Shown here: one piece after another, positions 1 through 9,546 of the stretch
Layout: every line of letters starts with the position of its first letter
Numbering within the stretch: the stretch's first letter is position 1
NCBI GenBank assembly: GCA_951640165.1
Contig: OX621264.1
Span: forward strand, 811,001 to 875,000
DNA: 64,000 nt
Source of the DNA: Pseudoips prasinana
Taxonomy: Eukaryota; Arthropoda; Insecta; Lepidoptera; Nolidae
Direction: 5' to 3'
Position numbers and translations under genes: made by a program
Notes under the pieces: model-generated
Databases searched by the model: none
Told to the model about the DNA's origin: nothing
Seen by the model: only the letters and a program-made list of their open reading frames with translations

Positions 1-58
1 GAGCCTAGTTGCTTAACCTCACCAATCACTTAAGGACTGGTGAGATCATCTGGCTATG
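1..58. repeat. dispersed repeat R, fragment
   Basis: The segment around 'gagcctagttgcttaacc' recurs at 55776-55911 and 62292-62522, with a weaker match near 39940. It is a piece of a longer dispersed repeat whose fuller copies carry 'cgtatgggcag' and 'tgttgcctaat' upstream. The class is unknown. It lies in the intron just upstream of the host exon at 423-527. Confidence 0.6.
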
Positions 59-168
59 AGCGCGAGATGCTCTATCCCATAAGAACGTTAGCAAGGGAAC
101 TCGGGAATTTTATCTGCCGGTGTATATCCTATCCTTTCACTCGAGCTATATCAGAGGGAGATGTAAAT

Positions 169-201
169 GACATTGAGTTACTATTCCAGGTCCGCGTGAT
201 A
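169..201. repeat. left copy of a duplicated 3' splice site (target-site duplication)
   Basis: This 33-bp stretch is matched by 401-434 with one indel and two mismatches. Both copies contain the acceptor 'attccag' and the first 12 exon bases, gtccgcgtgata. They flank the LINE remnant at 202-400, so they read as an old target-site duplication. Only the right copy continues into the full exon. Confidence 0.7.
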
Positions 202-400
202 ATCACGCACTTTGCCTCCTGGTGCGTGAACTTAATTGGCTACTCCAACCATTGCAGTTCCTTCGAGAAGTCCAAGAGGGCTCGAAAGCTTGGCTTGAGT
301 GCTTCCTGCAGTGTCATCTGATCGTTTAGGAACTTTGCCCGTTGGCTGGCAACGCTATTTCAGTGCAGCAGTACGTGTGCCGATGTTTCTTCAGATTCAA
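202..400 (-). mobile_element. 5'-truncated non-LTR retrotransposon 3' end
   Basis: The reverse complement matches the LINE 3' end at 48870-49300: EETPAQVLLHC-like coding, then the segment containing 'aggaggctaagtgcgg'. The coding part is no longer open. It sits between the 33-34 bp duplication at 169-201 and 401-434. The insertion landed across the intron/exon boundary of the host gene. Confidence 0.75.
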
Positions 401-422
401 GACATTTGAGTTATGATTCCAG

Positions 423-527
423 GTCCGCGTGATAGTCCCATTGGGCTCTCACAAGGAGGGCGAGGCGGGCTACCTGGCCACCTTCGGCCACGACTACCGG
501 CCGCTGCTGCAGCGCTACGCCCCCCAC
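423..527 (+). CDS. host gene, penultimate coding exon (unrecognised protein)
   Basis: An acceptor (tgattccag) precedes and a consensus donor (CAC|gtaagt) follows 105 nt. These read as 35 sense codons, starting VRVIVPLGSHKEGEAGYLAT and ending LLQRYAPH. The exon is GC-rich with G/C at third positions, unlike its AT-rich surroundings. Both ends are phase 0, which fits splicing to 1979-2053. I do not recognise the protein; earlier exons lie outside the window. The acceptor and the first 12 exon bases are duplicated at 169-201 by a LINE insertion, so a decoy acceptor lies about 230 bp upstream. The splice signals, phase and composition make a genuine exon likely; no function can be assigned. Confidence 0.75.
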
Positions 528-559
528 GTAAGTGCCACAGCTGACTCACTATATATAGA

Positions 560-950
560 ACATGTAACGTAATTAACGCACACCCTCAAACACCCCAATT
601 AGAATATTATGTTGTAGTCATAATACATACACTGATTTTTTCATTTAACATGTATAAGCATTGTTATTTACTAAATTAGTTTCCTGTAATAAAGCTAATT
701 TTTCTTTATTTTGTATTGAACGATGGAATTTGTATGAATACAAATAAAACTGCGATTTTAAAAGTCTTATTACTTTGACTTACGGTCCATTTCAATTTGT
801 TTTGACTGTACAGGGTTAATATAACAATAATTTCCGTAGTTATAATTATTTTGGAATATAAAATTACCTATATTAAACATGATATAAATCGATTCAGTAA
901 ACGATTCTGAACAAACTATTTTCAGGATGTGCGTTAATTAAGTTACAGGT
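560..950 (+). mobile_element. about 390-bp MITE, family A copy 1
   Basis: The ends are inverted repeats of about 25 bp: acatgtaacgtaattaacgc on the left, and its near reverse complement ending gttacaggt on the right. A second copy in opposite orientation lies at 6752-7142 and matches over the whole length. There is no coding capacity. The superfamily is not determined. It lies in the last intron of the host gene. Confidence 0.8.
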
Positions 951-1249
951 TGTATATACACCAACAATCTCTCAGGACTGGATAACTATCATCATAAGCA
1001 ACAACTTTTGTTATATGAAAAAAGCAATGATTTTACATGTACGACTGGCGGCTAGAGAAATGGGTCAAGTTCAAAGGTGCTACCGCTGCACCCCTTCCCC
1101 GCGCCCTCGCAGGGGTATTTTAACGAGAGTTATAAAAAGCAGGAACATAAATTGATACTTATTTTTGTACGAAAATAAAATATAACAAATTATCGAAAGT
1201 TGTAGAACAAAATTATTGCTTATGGTGTTAGTATAGTATAGTCCAAAGT

Positions 1250-1530
1250 CAAAGTCAAGAATTATTTATTCCGTAAAAATTTTACATGTATATGGAATCG
1301 TCATTTTTTGTACCCTACCGTGGCAACTACTGAGAAACACTGCCAGAAAACTCAGTAGGAATCCTTTTTTGAAATAAAATATACTTAAGATGTATTACAA
1401 TCATGTGTGTTGACTCAGAACAACTCAGTCCCAAGCACTTTTATCACTTAAATAATCAGAAATTTTGTAATGCTACACAATGTTGCTTTTAAACTTATTC
1501 GTAAACATCCTGCGAGGTTGTTGGTGTTTT
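1250..1530 (-). mobile_element. LINE 3'-end fragment
   Basis: The stretch 'ctgccagaaaactcagtagg' through 'ttgactcagaacaactcagt' is shared with 10530-10740, where it follows the C-terminal coding end of a LINE on the - strand. Only the 3' UTR and a few C-terminal codons remain here. Confidence 0.7.
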
Positions 1531-1942
1531 ACAAGTAACCCGGTATAATTTCTAAGCATTCCATACTTTGGAGGGCACGTTAAGCTGGTATCCGAATAAT
1601 GCGTAGGCTTTAATTTATACGGGTTGACGCGGGCGTCACCGCGGGGCACAACTAGCATTGTAAATGGAAAGTTTGTGAATATGGATGCATGGATGTTTGT
1701 TAATCTGTCACGTAAAAACTATTTCACGGATTTTAATGAAAATTTGTAATAATATAGCTTACATATTCGGATAACATATAGGCTATAATTTATTAAATTT
1801 AACACGGGGGTAACCGCGGGGCACAGCTAGCATTATAAATGAGAAAGTTAGTGAAAACGGTTTTCGATGAAAATTTGTAATCATATATCCGAATATCATT
1901 TAAACTGTTTGACGCGGGCGAAACCGCGGGGCCTTGCTAGTA
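1531..1942 (+). mobile_element. cluster of three Helitron-like 3' ends
   Basis: Three successive copies of the ending 'cgcgggNNNNaccgcggggcac...ctag' occur, with CTAG at about 1652-1655, 1827-1830 and 1939-1942. Each has a short GC stem just before CTAG. The intervening segments resemble each other (gatgaaaatttgtaat). The third end lies about 37 bp upstream of the host terminal exon. The 5' ends are not resolved. Confidence 0.65.
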
Positions 1943-1978
1943 ATATATATATTAGTAATGATACCTGTCTCTCCGCAG

Positions 1979-2053
1979 TCGTCCAGCGCCAGCAGCACGC
2001 ACAACGGCTACCACTGCCTGCTGTGGCGCACGCAGCACTGGCTACCCGACTGA
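1979..2053 (+). CDS. host gene, terminal coding exon
   Basis: An acceptor with a pyrimidine tract (ctgtctctccgcag) is followed by 24 sense codons and TGA: SSSASSTHNGYHCLLWRTQH then WLPD. The exon is phase 0 and joins in frame to 423-527 across a 1451-bp intron. Codon use is GC-rich like the upstream exon. The joined C-terminal 59 residues match nothing I recognise. A repeat array starts within about 10 nt of the stop, and I see no AATAAA nearby, so the 3' UTR probably runs into repeats. A +-strand ORF at 1867-2091 crosses this exon only in another frame. Confidence 0.75.
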   Translation, partial: SSSASSTHNGYHCLLWRTQHWLPD

Positions 2054-2059
2054 ACGACA

Positions 2060-3000
2060 CACTATATTATATACGTCACTTCCTATGTTAAATTGAAAAC
2101 AATTTGCCACGCCTGCCTAAGGTTTCACCTGGACAGCATCTTGCTATCGGAGGTTCCAGAATGATTTATAGTCCGGCATTCTCAAACTAACCAGTTAGCC
2201 ACGCCTGGCTAGGAAGAATCCCTAGCCAGGTGTGGCTAACTGTTTAGCCCGCTATGAAGATGGTGCCAAAGTTAATATTTTGGAAGCATGATCGTAGAGG
2301 GCAGTACAGTAATTATAATTTTATTCGTCGTTTGATTTAATATCCTAAACATTAAAAAGTTAGCCACACTAGCCTAATGATTAATTTAAATTTAATTTAT
2401 ATACACCTAAAATATGATCCGTCACTTCCTAAATTAAATTGACAAAAAATTGCCACGTCTGGCTAAGGTTCAACCTTGACAGCATCTTGCTATCGGAGAT
2501 TACTGAATGATGGACATATATTCCACAATCTCACTTTGATTTAATATTTACAAAACTAAAAAGTTAGCCTCAAACTAGTTAAGTCCCTTATGAAGGTTAA
2601 TATTTTGGCACCATCTTCGTAGCGGGCTATACAGAATCTTATGTTTTTCATCGTTCCCACTTTGATTTATTATCCAAACCATTAAAAAGTTAGTCACACC
2701 TGGCTAATGATTAATTTAAATTTAATTTATTTAAGCCAACAATATTATACGTCGCTTCCTAAATTAAATTGAAAAATAATTACCACGCCTGGAAAAGATT
2801 CAACCTTGACAGCATCTTGCTATCGGGAGGTTACAGAATGATATATATTCCGGAATTATCACTTTGATTTAATATTTATAAAACTAAACAGTTAGCCACG
2901 CCTGGCTAAGAATAATCCCTAGCCAGGCGTGGCTAAACAGAATCATAGCTTTTTCATCGTTCTCACTTTGATTTAATATCCAATACAGAATGAACGCGAT
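2060..3000. repeat. satellite-like array, left part
   Basis: Units restart at 'gtcacttcct' near 2075 and 2421, and at 'gtcgcttcct' near 2751, giving periods of about 346 and 330 bp. Each unit holds 'gacagcatcttgctatcgg' and several forms of 'ttagccacgcctggctaa'. The latter also appears inverted, forming hairpins near 2192-2243 and 2888-2936. The array resumes at 4600 after the mariner, with a shorter spacing of about 116 bp. Confidence 0.8.
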
Positions 3001-3293
3001 GACATTATTCAGACATCTTTAATTCTAATGCATTGTATGAAATTACAGTTAATTGGAAAAGCTATAAGTTAAGAAGTGATGAGATTTAGTTCTTATTATC
3101 AACCGACTTCGAAAAGAAGGTTATCTATTGGCCTGCATGATTTTTTATGTTTGTAAGACGATTTTGAACATTACTATTGGATATGGTATTCTTTCAAGGC
3201 GATCCCATACAAGTTATGTTCAAATCGGTCGCTGTACAGAATAGTTGGACTCTGTTGTATGTTAATACGGTTGGTATTAATGTTATTATATTA

Positions 3294-4575
3294 GGTCTTT
3301 ACCTATGAAATTGCCGTTCTGCAGTACTGGCCATTTCAAATCAAAATAATTTTTGTTTGGCTAAGAATTCTAATTTCAAATTAATTTTATTTTAAAAACA
3401 TGGATTCTTTTTTCCAAAAGTAGTCATTTCTTTATTGATTAGTGTTACATTTTCATCGCATTTCAATCTTTTTCGTCATCATGGATACGTTAAAAATTCG
3501 AGTAATTATGGAATATGAGTACCGTCGTGGCAGCAACGCGGCACAAGCGGCACGCAACATCAACGACGTTTACGGAGCTAACACTACAAACCAACGCACC
3601 ACCTGTTATTGGTTTGCTCGCTTCCGTTCTGGAAATTTCGACCTGAAAAATGAACCTCGCGGTCGTCCGAAGACTTTGGTCGACAATGACGAATTAAAGG
3701 CGGTTGTGGAAGCTGATGATACACAATCTACGGCTGAATTAGCAGCAGCTTTCGACGTTAGCGTCAAAACAATATTGGTCCATTTGCGTCAAATTGGCAA
3801 GGTAAAAAAGCTTGACAAATGGGTGCCCCACGAACTCAATGATCGCCAGCGCGAAGTACGCGTCGAGACGTGCCTTGCACTGCTCAACAGACACACAAAT
3901 GAAGGAATTTTGAACCGCATTGTTACCTGCGATGAAAAATGGATTCTGTTTGATAACCGCAAGCGCTCAGCAAGTTGGTTGGATCCTGGTTCAGCACCTA
4001 AACAATGCCCTAAACGAAAACTTACCCCTAGAAAAGTGATGGTCACTGTTTGGTGGTCTAGCGCCGGTGTGATTCATCACAGCTTCTTACCAAACGGGGT
4101 GAGCATTACTGCAGATGTGTACTGTGAAGAACTGAGCACAATGATGGAGAAGCTGGCGCATCTCCAACCAGCATTGGTCAATCGCTCGTCTCCGCTGCTC
4201 CTGCACGACAACGCGCGACCTCATACTGCACAGCAGACGGTCTCCAAGTTGCAAGAACTGGGGTTGGAAGCTCTCCGTCATCCGCCCTACTCACCAGACC
4301 TTGCGCCTACAGACTACTACTTTTTCCAGAATTTGGATAACTTCTTGGCGGGAAAAAAATTCAATACCCGAGAGGCAGTACAAAATGCCTTTGAAGAATT
4401 TGTTGCCTCCCGTCCAGCTGATTTCTTTAAGAAGGGCATCAATAAACTGCCACTGCGATGGCAAAGATGCATTGATTGCATGGGTGATTACTTCGATTAA
4501 TACAAATAAAAAAATTCATGAAAAAAATTCGTTTAAATTTTTTCATACAAAACGGCAATTTCATAGGTAAAGACC
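3294..4575 (+). mobile_element. mariner transposon, copy 1 (complete)
   Basis: This is a 1282-bp element with TA on both sides (3292-3293 and 4576-4577). Terminal inverted repeats begin GGTCTTTACCTATGAAATTG and include GCCGTT. It carries one intact transposase ORF. A copy of the same length and nearly the same sequence lies inverted at 50298-51579. It has inserted into the satellite-like array. Confidence 0.95.
3481..4500 (+). CDS. mariner transposase, intact (DD34D)
   Basis: This is the cut-and-paste transposase, which binds the element's own terminal repeats and moves it into TA sites. I chose the ATG at 3481 (MDTLKIRVIMEYEYRRG), giving 339 aa, the usual mariner size. An in-frame ATG at 3442 would add 13 residues. 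The N-terminal third holds helix-turn-helix DNA-binding segments (around AAQAARNINDVYG and TAELAAAFDVSVKTI). Catalytic residues are visible in VTCDEKWILF, LLHDNARPHTA and YSPDLAPTDYYFF. Exactly 34 residues separate the second and third aspartates, the mariner signature. There are no stops or frameshifts, so activity is plausible. The short - strand ORFs here are shadows. Confidence 0.95.
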   Translation: MDTLKIRVIMEYEYRRGSNAAQAARNINDVYGANTTNQRTTCYWFARFRSGNFDLKNEPRGRPKTLVDNDELKAVVEADDTQSTAELAAAFDVSVKTILVHLRQIGKVKKLDKWVPHELNDRQREVRVETCLALLNRHTNEGILNRIVTCDEKWILFDNRKRSASWLDPGSAPKQCPKRKLTPRKVMVTVWWSSAGVIHHSFLPNGVSITADVYCEELSTMMEKLAHLQPALVNRSSPLLLHDNARPHTAQQTVSKLQELGLEALRHPPYSPDLAPTDYYFFQNLDNFLAGKKFNTREAVQNAFEEFVASRPADFFKKGINKLPLRWQRCIDCMGDYFD

Positions 4576-4599
4576 TATTATTATATGAACAGCTGGCGT

Positions 4600-5130
4600 T
4601 ATTAACCAGGCTGGTATAGAACCATATCAATTTAGACCTTATAACTTTGAGATAAGATCAAAAATCAAACAAAAAATTTGCGCCATGCCTGGCTAAGGAT
4701 TAACCTTATAGTTCCTTTGTAACTGACTGTATATTAGCAATTTTGACCTTATTACTTTGAGATAAGATCCAAAATCAATAAGAAAATTAGAGCTATGCCT
4801 GCCTAAGAATTAACTTAGCCAGCATCTTTCTAACGGACTGTATAGATCCTTAACTATTTCGACAGTAACACTGCGATGTAAGATCGAAAATGTTAGGCAC
4901 GTCTAGTTAAGGTTTAAACTTGACAGCATCTTTATAACTTACTATACAGAACTATATGAATCTCGATCTTATTACTTTGAAATAAAGTCCGAATTAATTG
5001 TAAAAATTAGCCACGCCTGGCTAAGGTTTAACTTTGACAGCATTTGCTATCGGAGGTTATAGAATGACATACATTCTATGACATTCAGGCCTGGCTAAGT
5101 ATAATTAACGCTGACACGTCCTTATGTCGT
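4600..5130. repeat. satellite-like array, right part
   Basis: Degenerate copies of the unit found at 2060-3000 continue here. They contain 'gccacgcctggctaagg', 'gacagcat' and 'cttattactttga', spaced by roughly 110-120 bp. The mariner at 3294-4575 separates the two parts. Confidence 0.7.
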
Positions 5131-5469
5131 AGCAGTAAGGTCTGTTTTTGTACTTCAAGTGTGTACGGCGGTAGGAAGAAATATTCCAAAGTTAGATCTG
5201 TAAAACTGGTGAGTAGGACTTGTCTAGAATAGGATACGAAATAAAAACATTCACTGTACGTCTCCCAAATTATCAGAAGTTAACAGGTTATATGGCAAAA
5301 GGAGTATAGTTACCATATTTTGATCAGTATTGGCTTGTAATAAAGTTGAAAATCAATCAATGTTTCCCATACTTACTGCCTTATACATTGGAAAGATGTA
5401 TAGTCAGTCACACTAATATATATGCTAACAGTTCAGATAATACATAGATATTAAAGCATCGGTGAATAA
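5131..5469. other. AT-rich stretch, no gene seen
   Basis: I see no coding exon, transposon end or clear repeat here. It separates the satellite-like array from the TA microsatellite. Confidence 0.5.
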
Positions 5470-5635
<166 letters not shown>

Positions 5636-5825
5636 GCACGCCAGTTTTTTAGTTTAAGTAGAAATTGACATGAAATTGAATCTGTGTTAATATTATATAG
5701 AAACACTACTTACTGCTCTATATCGTAATATTATAGAAATGCTATTTACTATGCCTTAATGCATTCAATGCCTGTACATAATATTATTATATGCATACAC
5801 CTTAGATACTAAGTCTCTAACTTAG

Positions 5826-6260
5826 ACTAGGTCTAGCGGTAGCGTTTCGAACTAAAGATAAATATCTCTGGTGTGGCCAATAAGTGTTATTGGCGATTTT
5901 CTTGTGGGGATGTCGCCATTTTCCGTTGTGGTGCGCCATTTTTCAGAATCATTAGTCAATGCATGTTCCGCATGCGTATGCGCAGGCGGCCCAATATCGG
6001 GCTGGTATGAATAAATACTTGTGTGAATGGGGCAAAATGTTGGTTTAGCCCCAGATAATAAAGTCCTGGATTCAAATCCCGGGTCGGGCCATTAAAAAGT
6101 AATAATGGGATTTTTTCTGCTAAGAAAAATCCTGATTATATAATCAGTAGTTTGCGGTGTTACACCCCCGTGTACCTGCACTCTTTCCGGTCGTGTCAGC
6201 TGTTCCATCGTGTTATAAGAATGAAGGATATAAACTTTACCTGCGTCTGCGCCGACCAGA
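5826..6260 (+). mobile_element. tRNA-derived SINE T, split by a short insertion
   Basis: The head 'tctagcggtagcg' (box A-like) stands at 5830. The matching box B part 'ggattcaaatcccggg' appears only at about 6070, followed by the family tail (gggattttttctgctaag, tacacccccgtg). About 170 bp separate the two halves, and 'agata' repeats at both junctions. This looks like an insertion with a short duplication. Other copies lie at 63812-64000 and 18825-19070 (tail only). Confidence 0.6.
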
Positions 6261-6495
6261 AGGACACTATACTATAATTGGTAGGTTTATAAGTAATGGT
6301 AGTTTCGTAGCTAGGCAACGGTTAAAAAGGTATGCAAAATGATTGGCTGGCGCTGATTTAATATGTTTTACTTATGAACAATTATTTAGGTTGTGTTGTT
6401 GGTTTGTGTTTTAGTTTTAAATATTACTTTTATTTAATAATATTCCGAGCCAGTAACTGCGGTAATTATGAACAATTAATAATTATTTATATTTT

Positions 6496-6711
6496 AAATG
6501 TACAACTTGATATGTAGCTGTGGGTACATACCGAACAGTATTGAAGTAAAACTTCTATACATACGCTTAACTTGGAGAGTAAGCTAGTAAATGAGTGAGC
6601 GAGCGTTACGAAAAGTGTGATGGGGGCGAGGCGAACGGAAGTTAAGACGGAGGTGTAAGTTAGTGAAGATTGAAAGAGTAGGGGCAAGAGAGAGTGGGCA
6701 TCATCATCATC
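6496..6711 (+). repeat. left arm of a 200-bp inverted repeat pair
   Basis: This matches 7788-7986 in reverse complement, including 'gaagtaaaacttctatac', 'gtgatgggggcgaggcgaac' and a terminal (CAT)n. Fragments occur near 39560-39620 and 59027-59065. The class is unknown. The ORF across it is not conserved in the other copies. Confidence 0.75.
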
Positions 6712-6751
6712 ATAAAAACGAGTGCGCTTTAGATCACAAGACTTAAGTAAA

Positions 6752-7142
6752 ACATGTAACTTAATTAACGCACATCCTGAAAATAGTTTGTTCAGAATCG
6801 TTTACTGAAACGATTTGTATCATTTTTATTGTAGGTATTTTTTTATTCCAAAATAATTTAAACTACGGAAAGTCTTGTCATATTAACCCTCTAAAGTCAA
6901 AACAAATTGAAATGGACCGTAAGTCAAAGTAATAAGACTATAAAATCGCAGTTTTATTTGTATTCATACAAATTCCATCATTCAATACAAAATTAAGAAA
7001 AAAAAATCTCTATTCCTAAATAATAATTTAGTCAATAACAATGCATAGAAATGTTAAATAAAAAATTCAGTGTATGTATTATGATTACAACATAATATTC
7101 TAATTGGGGTGTTTGAGGGTGTGCGTTAATTACGTTACATGT
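6752..7142 (-). mobile_element. about 390-bp MITE, family A copy 2
   Basis: This is the reverse complement of the element at 560-950, with the same 25-bp terminal repeats (acatgtaac...gttacatgt). It is non-coding. Confidence 0.8.
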
Positions 7143-7579
7143 TGTATATACGAAACGTTATTGGCTATGAGAGAAAGAGAATACGAAAATGTGTGATCGC
7201 ACCTCTCTCACTCTCTCAATATATATATTTTTTTTTATTTTATCCATACAGGTATAAGTCCAATGCGATAGAGTGCTTATCTAAGTGTAATACAATTTTA
7301 TACCACTACACAAATTTTACTGATAACAAATTATACATAATGCACTTCTCGTGAACTCACTCAGAGAACACACAGATAGGTCAGTCTCAGCTGCTATAAG
7401 GTTAAGAGTACGGAGAGCACGCGTCAGGGGCGCCTCATGTACAAGATTAGTCCGACCACGCGGCTCCACTAGCAATCGCGGCCGTCTCCTTCTCCAAACA
7501 TACCTGTCCGGGACACACAGGGCTATCTGTTCTAAAACATCAGCATTATGAATGTTACCCCTAAATATTTAAAAAAGAT
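7143..7579. other. no gene seen
   Basis: The stretch begins with 'tggctatgagagaaagagaa' and '(ctctctca)n', phrases that recur near 60765-60790, so part is repeat-derived. A 66-codon Arg-rich ORF at 7351-7551 has no domain I recognise and no splice support. Confidence 0.4.
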
Positions 7580-7805
7580 ATGATGTTATATATTGAGGCA
7601 CATAGCTCGTAGATCCGACGGCCGGTGGGGTAGAAAGGTTCTCGAGTGGCGACCACGAACCGGAAGACGCAGCGTGGGCAGGCCCCCTACAAGATGGACC
7701 GATGATCTTGTGCGGGTCGCTGGAAACTGCTGCAATTGTGGAGATCTTTGGGGGAGGCCTTGGTCCAGAAGTGGACGTCTTTCGGCTGATATGATGATGA
7801 TGACC
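7580..7805 (+). mobile_element. RTE-like LINE 3' end
   Basis: The open frame 7593-7841 contains GRWGRKVLEWRPRTGRRSVG and GRPPTRWTDDLVRVAG, the C-terminal end of an RTE-type reverse transcriptase ORF. It finishes in a GATGATGATGA tail. The same end occurs at 21310-21512 (+), 55118-55338 (-) and 59310-59590 (+). All are heavily 5'-truncated. Confidence 0.8.
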
Positions 7806-7986
7806 TCTCTCTCTTCCCCCTACTCTTTCAATCTTCACTAACTTACACATCCGTCTTAACTTCCGTTCGCCTCGCCCCCATCACACTTTTCGTAACGCTC
7901 GCGTCACTCATTCAGCTTACTCTTTAATCAAGCGTATGTATAGAAGTTTTACTTCAATACTGTTTTGTACATATCAAGTTGTACAT
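7788..7986 (-). repeat. right arm of the 200-bp inverted repeat pair
   Basis: This is the reverse complement of 6496-6711. It abuts the RTE tail. Together the two arms enclose MITE A copy 2 and the RTE end. Confidence 0.75.
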
Positions 7987-8064
7987 TTCCAATATAAGCT
8001 GACCTCTCATTGTATGGAAAACCTATTCAAAGCGAGATCAGCTTATACTGGAAATGTATAGCTT
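7973..8064. repeat. short palindrome with 33-bp arms
   Basis: The arms 'tcaagttgtacatttcc...' and '...ggaaatgtatagcttga' pair with about four mismatches around a 26-bp spacer. It overlaps the end of the preceding repeat arm. Confidence 0.7.
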
Positions 8065-8198
8065 GATGTGTAGGTCCGTGTGTGCTAGCTATGGTGAGAA
8101 ATCTCATGTGTATGCTATACAGTTCTACTTTTAATAACATTTTGACATTAAATTTGAATTGTATAGCATTATTCGCAATGCAAAGCGTTAATATAATC

Positions 8199-8399
8199 TC
8201 AAAAATGGGAAATCATAAATTTAATCGTCCGGCGGGGCTCGAACCTGCACCATCTACCAATCCGGGGTAGGCGCTCTGCGTTAAGCTACGAACGATACAC
8301 GCCGACAGATCAAATTTAGGCTTAATTCCTCCCCCGGATTGGTAGATGGTGCAGGTTCGAGCCCCGCCGGACGATTAAATTTATGATTTCCCATTTTTG
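8199..8399 (-). repeat. tRNA-derived sequence with a 68-bp inverted duplication
   Basis: On the - strand a box A-like 'cgtagcttaacgcagagcgc' is followed by box B 'ggttcgagcccc'. The box B half (8199-8266) is repeated as a near-perfect reverse complement at 8332-8399. The acceptor stem does not pair, so this is a SINE head rather than a working tRNA gene. Confidence 0.7.
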
Positions 8400-8569
8400 A
8401 CATTTTGACATTGTTTGTAATGTTTTTACGATTTGTATCTAGATCTCAATTTATTCGACACTTTCCATTACATTTTAGTTCAATAAATACGCCTTTATGT
8501 TTACAATTTTACGTTCCAAATGTGAGTAGGAGAGTTCTGTGTATTAACAAAATCTGATTTCTGTTTTCG

Positions 8570-8640
8570 TGGGACATTATTCACACACGGCCATCTGATC
8601 CAACTTGTATTATGGAAACCAGATAACTGATATAGGTACT
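8570..8640 (-). mobile_element. SINE A fragment
   Basis: The segment 'gacattattcacacacggcc' to 'ggaaaccagataactgatat' matches the 3' half of the SINE at 10995-11505. Confidence 0.75.
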
Positions 8641-8647
8641 ACATTTT

Positions 8648-8955
8648 TTTATTATTATTATATAAGACGGCGACTAACGAGCAAGTGGGTCACCTGATGG
8701 TAAGTGATCACCGCCGTCCATGGACACTCGCAACACCAGAGGTGTCGCGGGTGCGTTGCCGGCCTTTAAAAGAGTCCGCAAACAATTGTTGCTGATCCTC
8801 CCCACCCTAACCCCTATGAGCTCTGGCGACCTTACTCACACGCAGAAATACAACATTAAGGTATTAATGTTATTATTAAGGACTGTCTTCTGTTAGGTGG
8901 AGGGGCTTTCCCATTCGGGCTGTTCTTTGAGCCAATGAACGCTTTTCTTTTGTTA
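8648..8955 (+). mobile_element. repeat C (SINE-like)
   Basis: About 300 bp run from 'ataagacggcgactaacgag' to 'gggctgttctttgagccaat'. Copies or parts lie at 9855-9935 (-), 40845-41190 (-), 52164-52300 and 52310-52620. The consistent ends and dispersed copies indicate a short retroposon. Confidence 0.75.
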
Positions 8956-8984
8956 ATTCTTATTTATATATATATATACACCCA

Positions 8985-9350
8985 GACTTATCCTTTCTAA
9001 ATGGCTAAACCATCTCAGCATTCCTTTTTCAATCTTTGTGACTACATCCTCTTTCACACCACAACGCTCTCTTACATCAGTATTTCGAATTCTGTCTCTC
9101 AAAGTAAAATGCTGAGATGTTTTGGCCATTTGGAAAGGATGAATGAAAGAAGATTGACCAAATAAGTATACTTGGCCTGTGTGAATGGTACAACCGGAAG
9201 GGGAAGACCTCGTCGAACATTCTCTGACCAAATCGGAGACGTTCTCAAGAAAGGGCAGGTCAGAAGTACCCTAAACCAGCGAGCATGTATGAAGAATATA
9301 ACGACAGTAATCGAGGCAAAAGACGTGTGCAAGGATCGTGACACATGGTA
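8985..9350. pseudogene. two LINE C-terminal fragments, head to head
   Basis: On the - strand, 8985-9110 reads RDRIRNTDVRERCGVKEDVV then EKGMLRWFSHLER. On the + strand, 9105-9350 reads KMLRCFGHLERMNERRLTK, a stop, then [20 protein letters not shown]. Both are the same region of a reverse-transcriptase C-terminus, so the locus is an inverted duplication of one LINE end. Neither half is functional. Confidence 0.65.
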
Positions 9351-9374
9351 ATCCGTTGTCTCTGCCTACCCCTC

Positions 9375-9525
9375 TGGGAAACAGGCGTGAGTCTATGTAT
9401 GTACACCCAGACTCAGGACAAACAAACATGCACACAAATATCTGTCCTGGGTGGGAATCGAGCCCACGACCTGCGGCGTGCAAGGCCAACTCCAACAACG
9501 CCAACAGACCCGTCAAAAAAAAGTT
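9375..9525 (-). mobile_element. SINE A head (tRNA-derived)
   Basis: On the - strand there is a box A-like part near 'ttggcgttgttggagttggc' and box B in 'gggctcgattccc', then 'ggacagatatttgtgtgcat' and 'ctgagtctgggtg'. The 3' half is missing. Confidence 0.75.
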
Positions 9526-9546
9526 TAAAATGCACATTAAAGAACT

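Noticed and set aside
1867..2091. 74-codon ORF across the host terminal exon
   Set aside because: It reads through a Helitron end and the acceptor in a different frame from the phase-0 exon.
7351..7551. Arg-rich 66-codon ORF as a gene
   Set aside because: No domain, no splice context and no sign of conservation; high GC explains the open frame.
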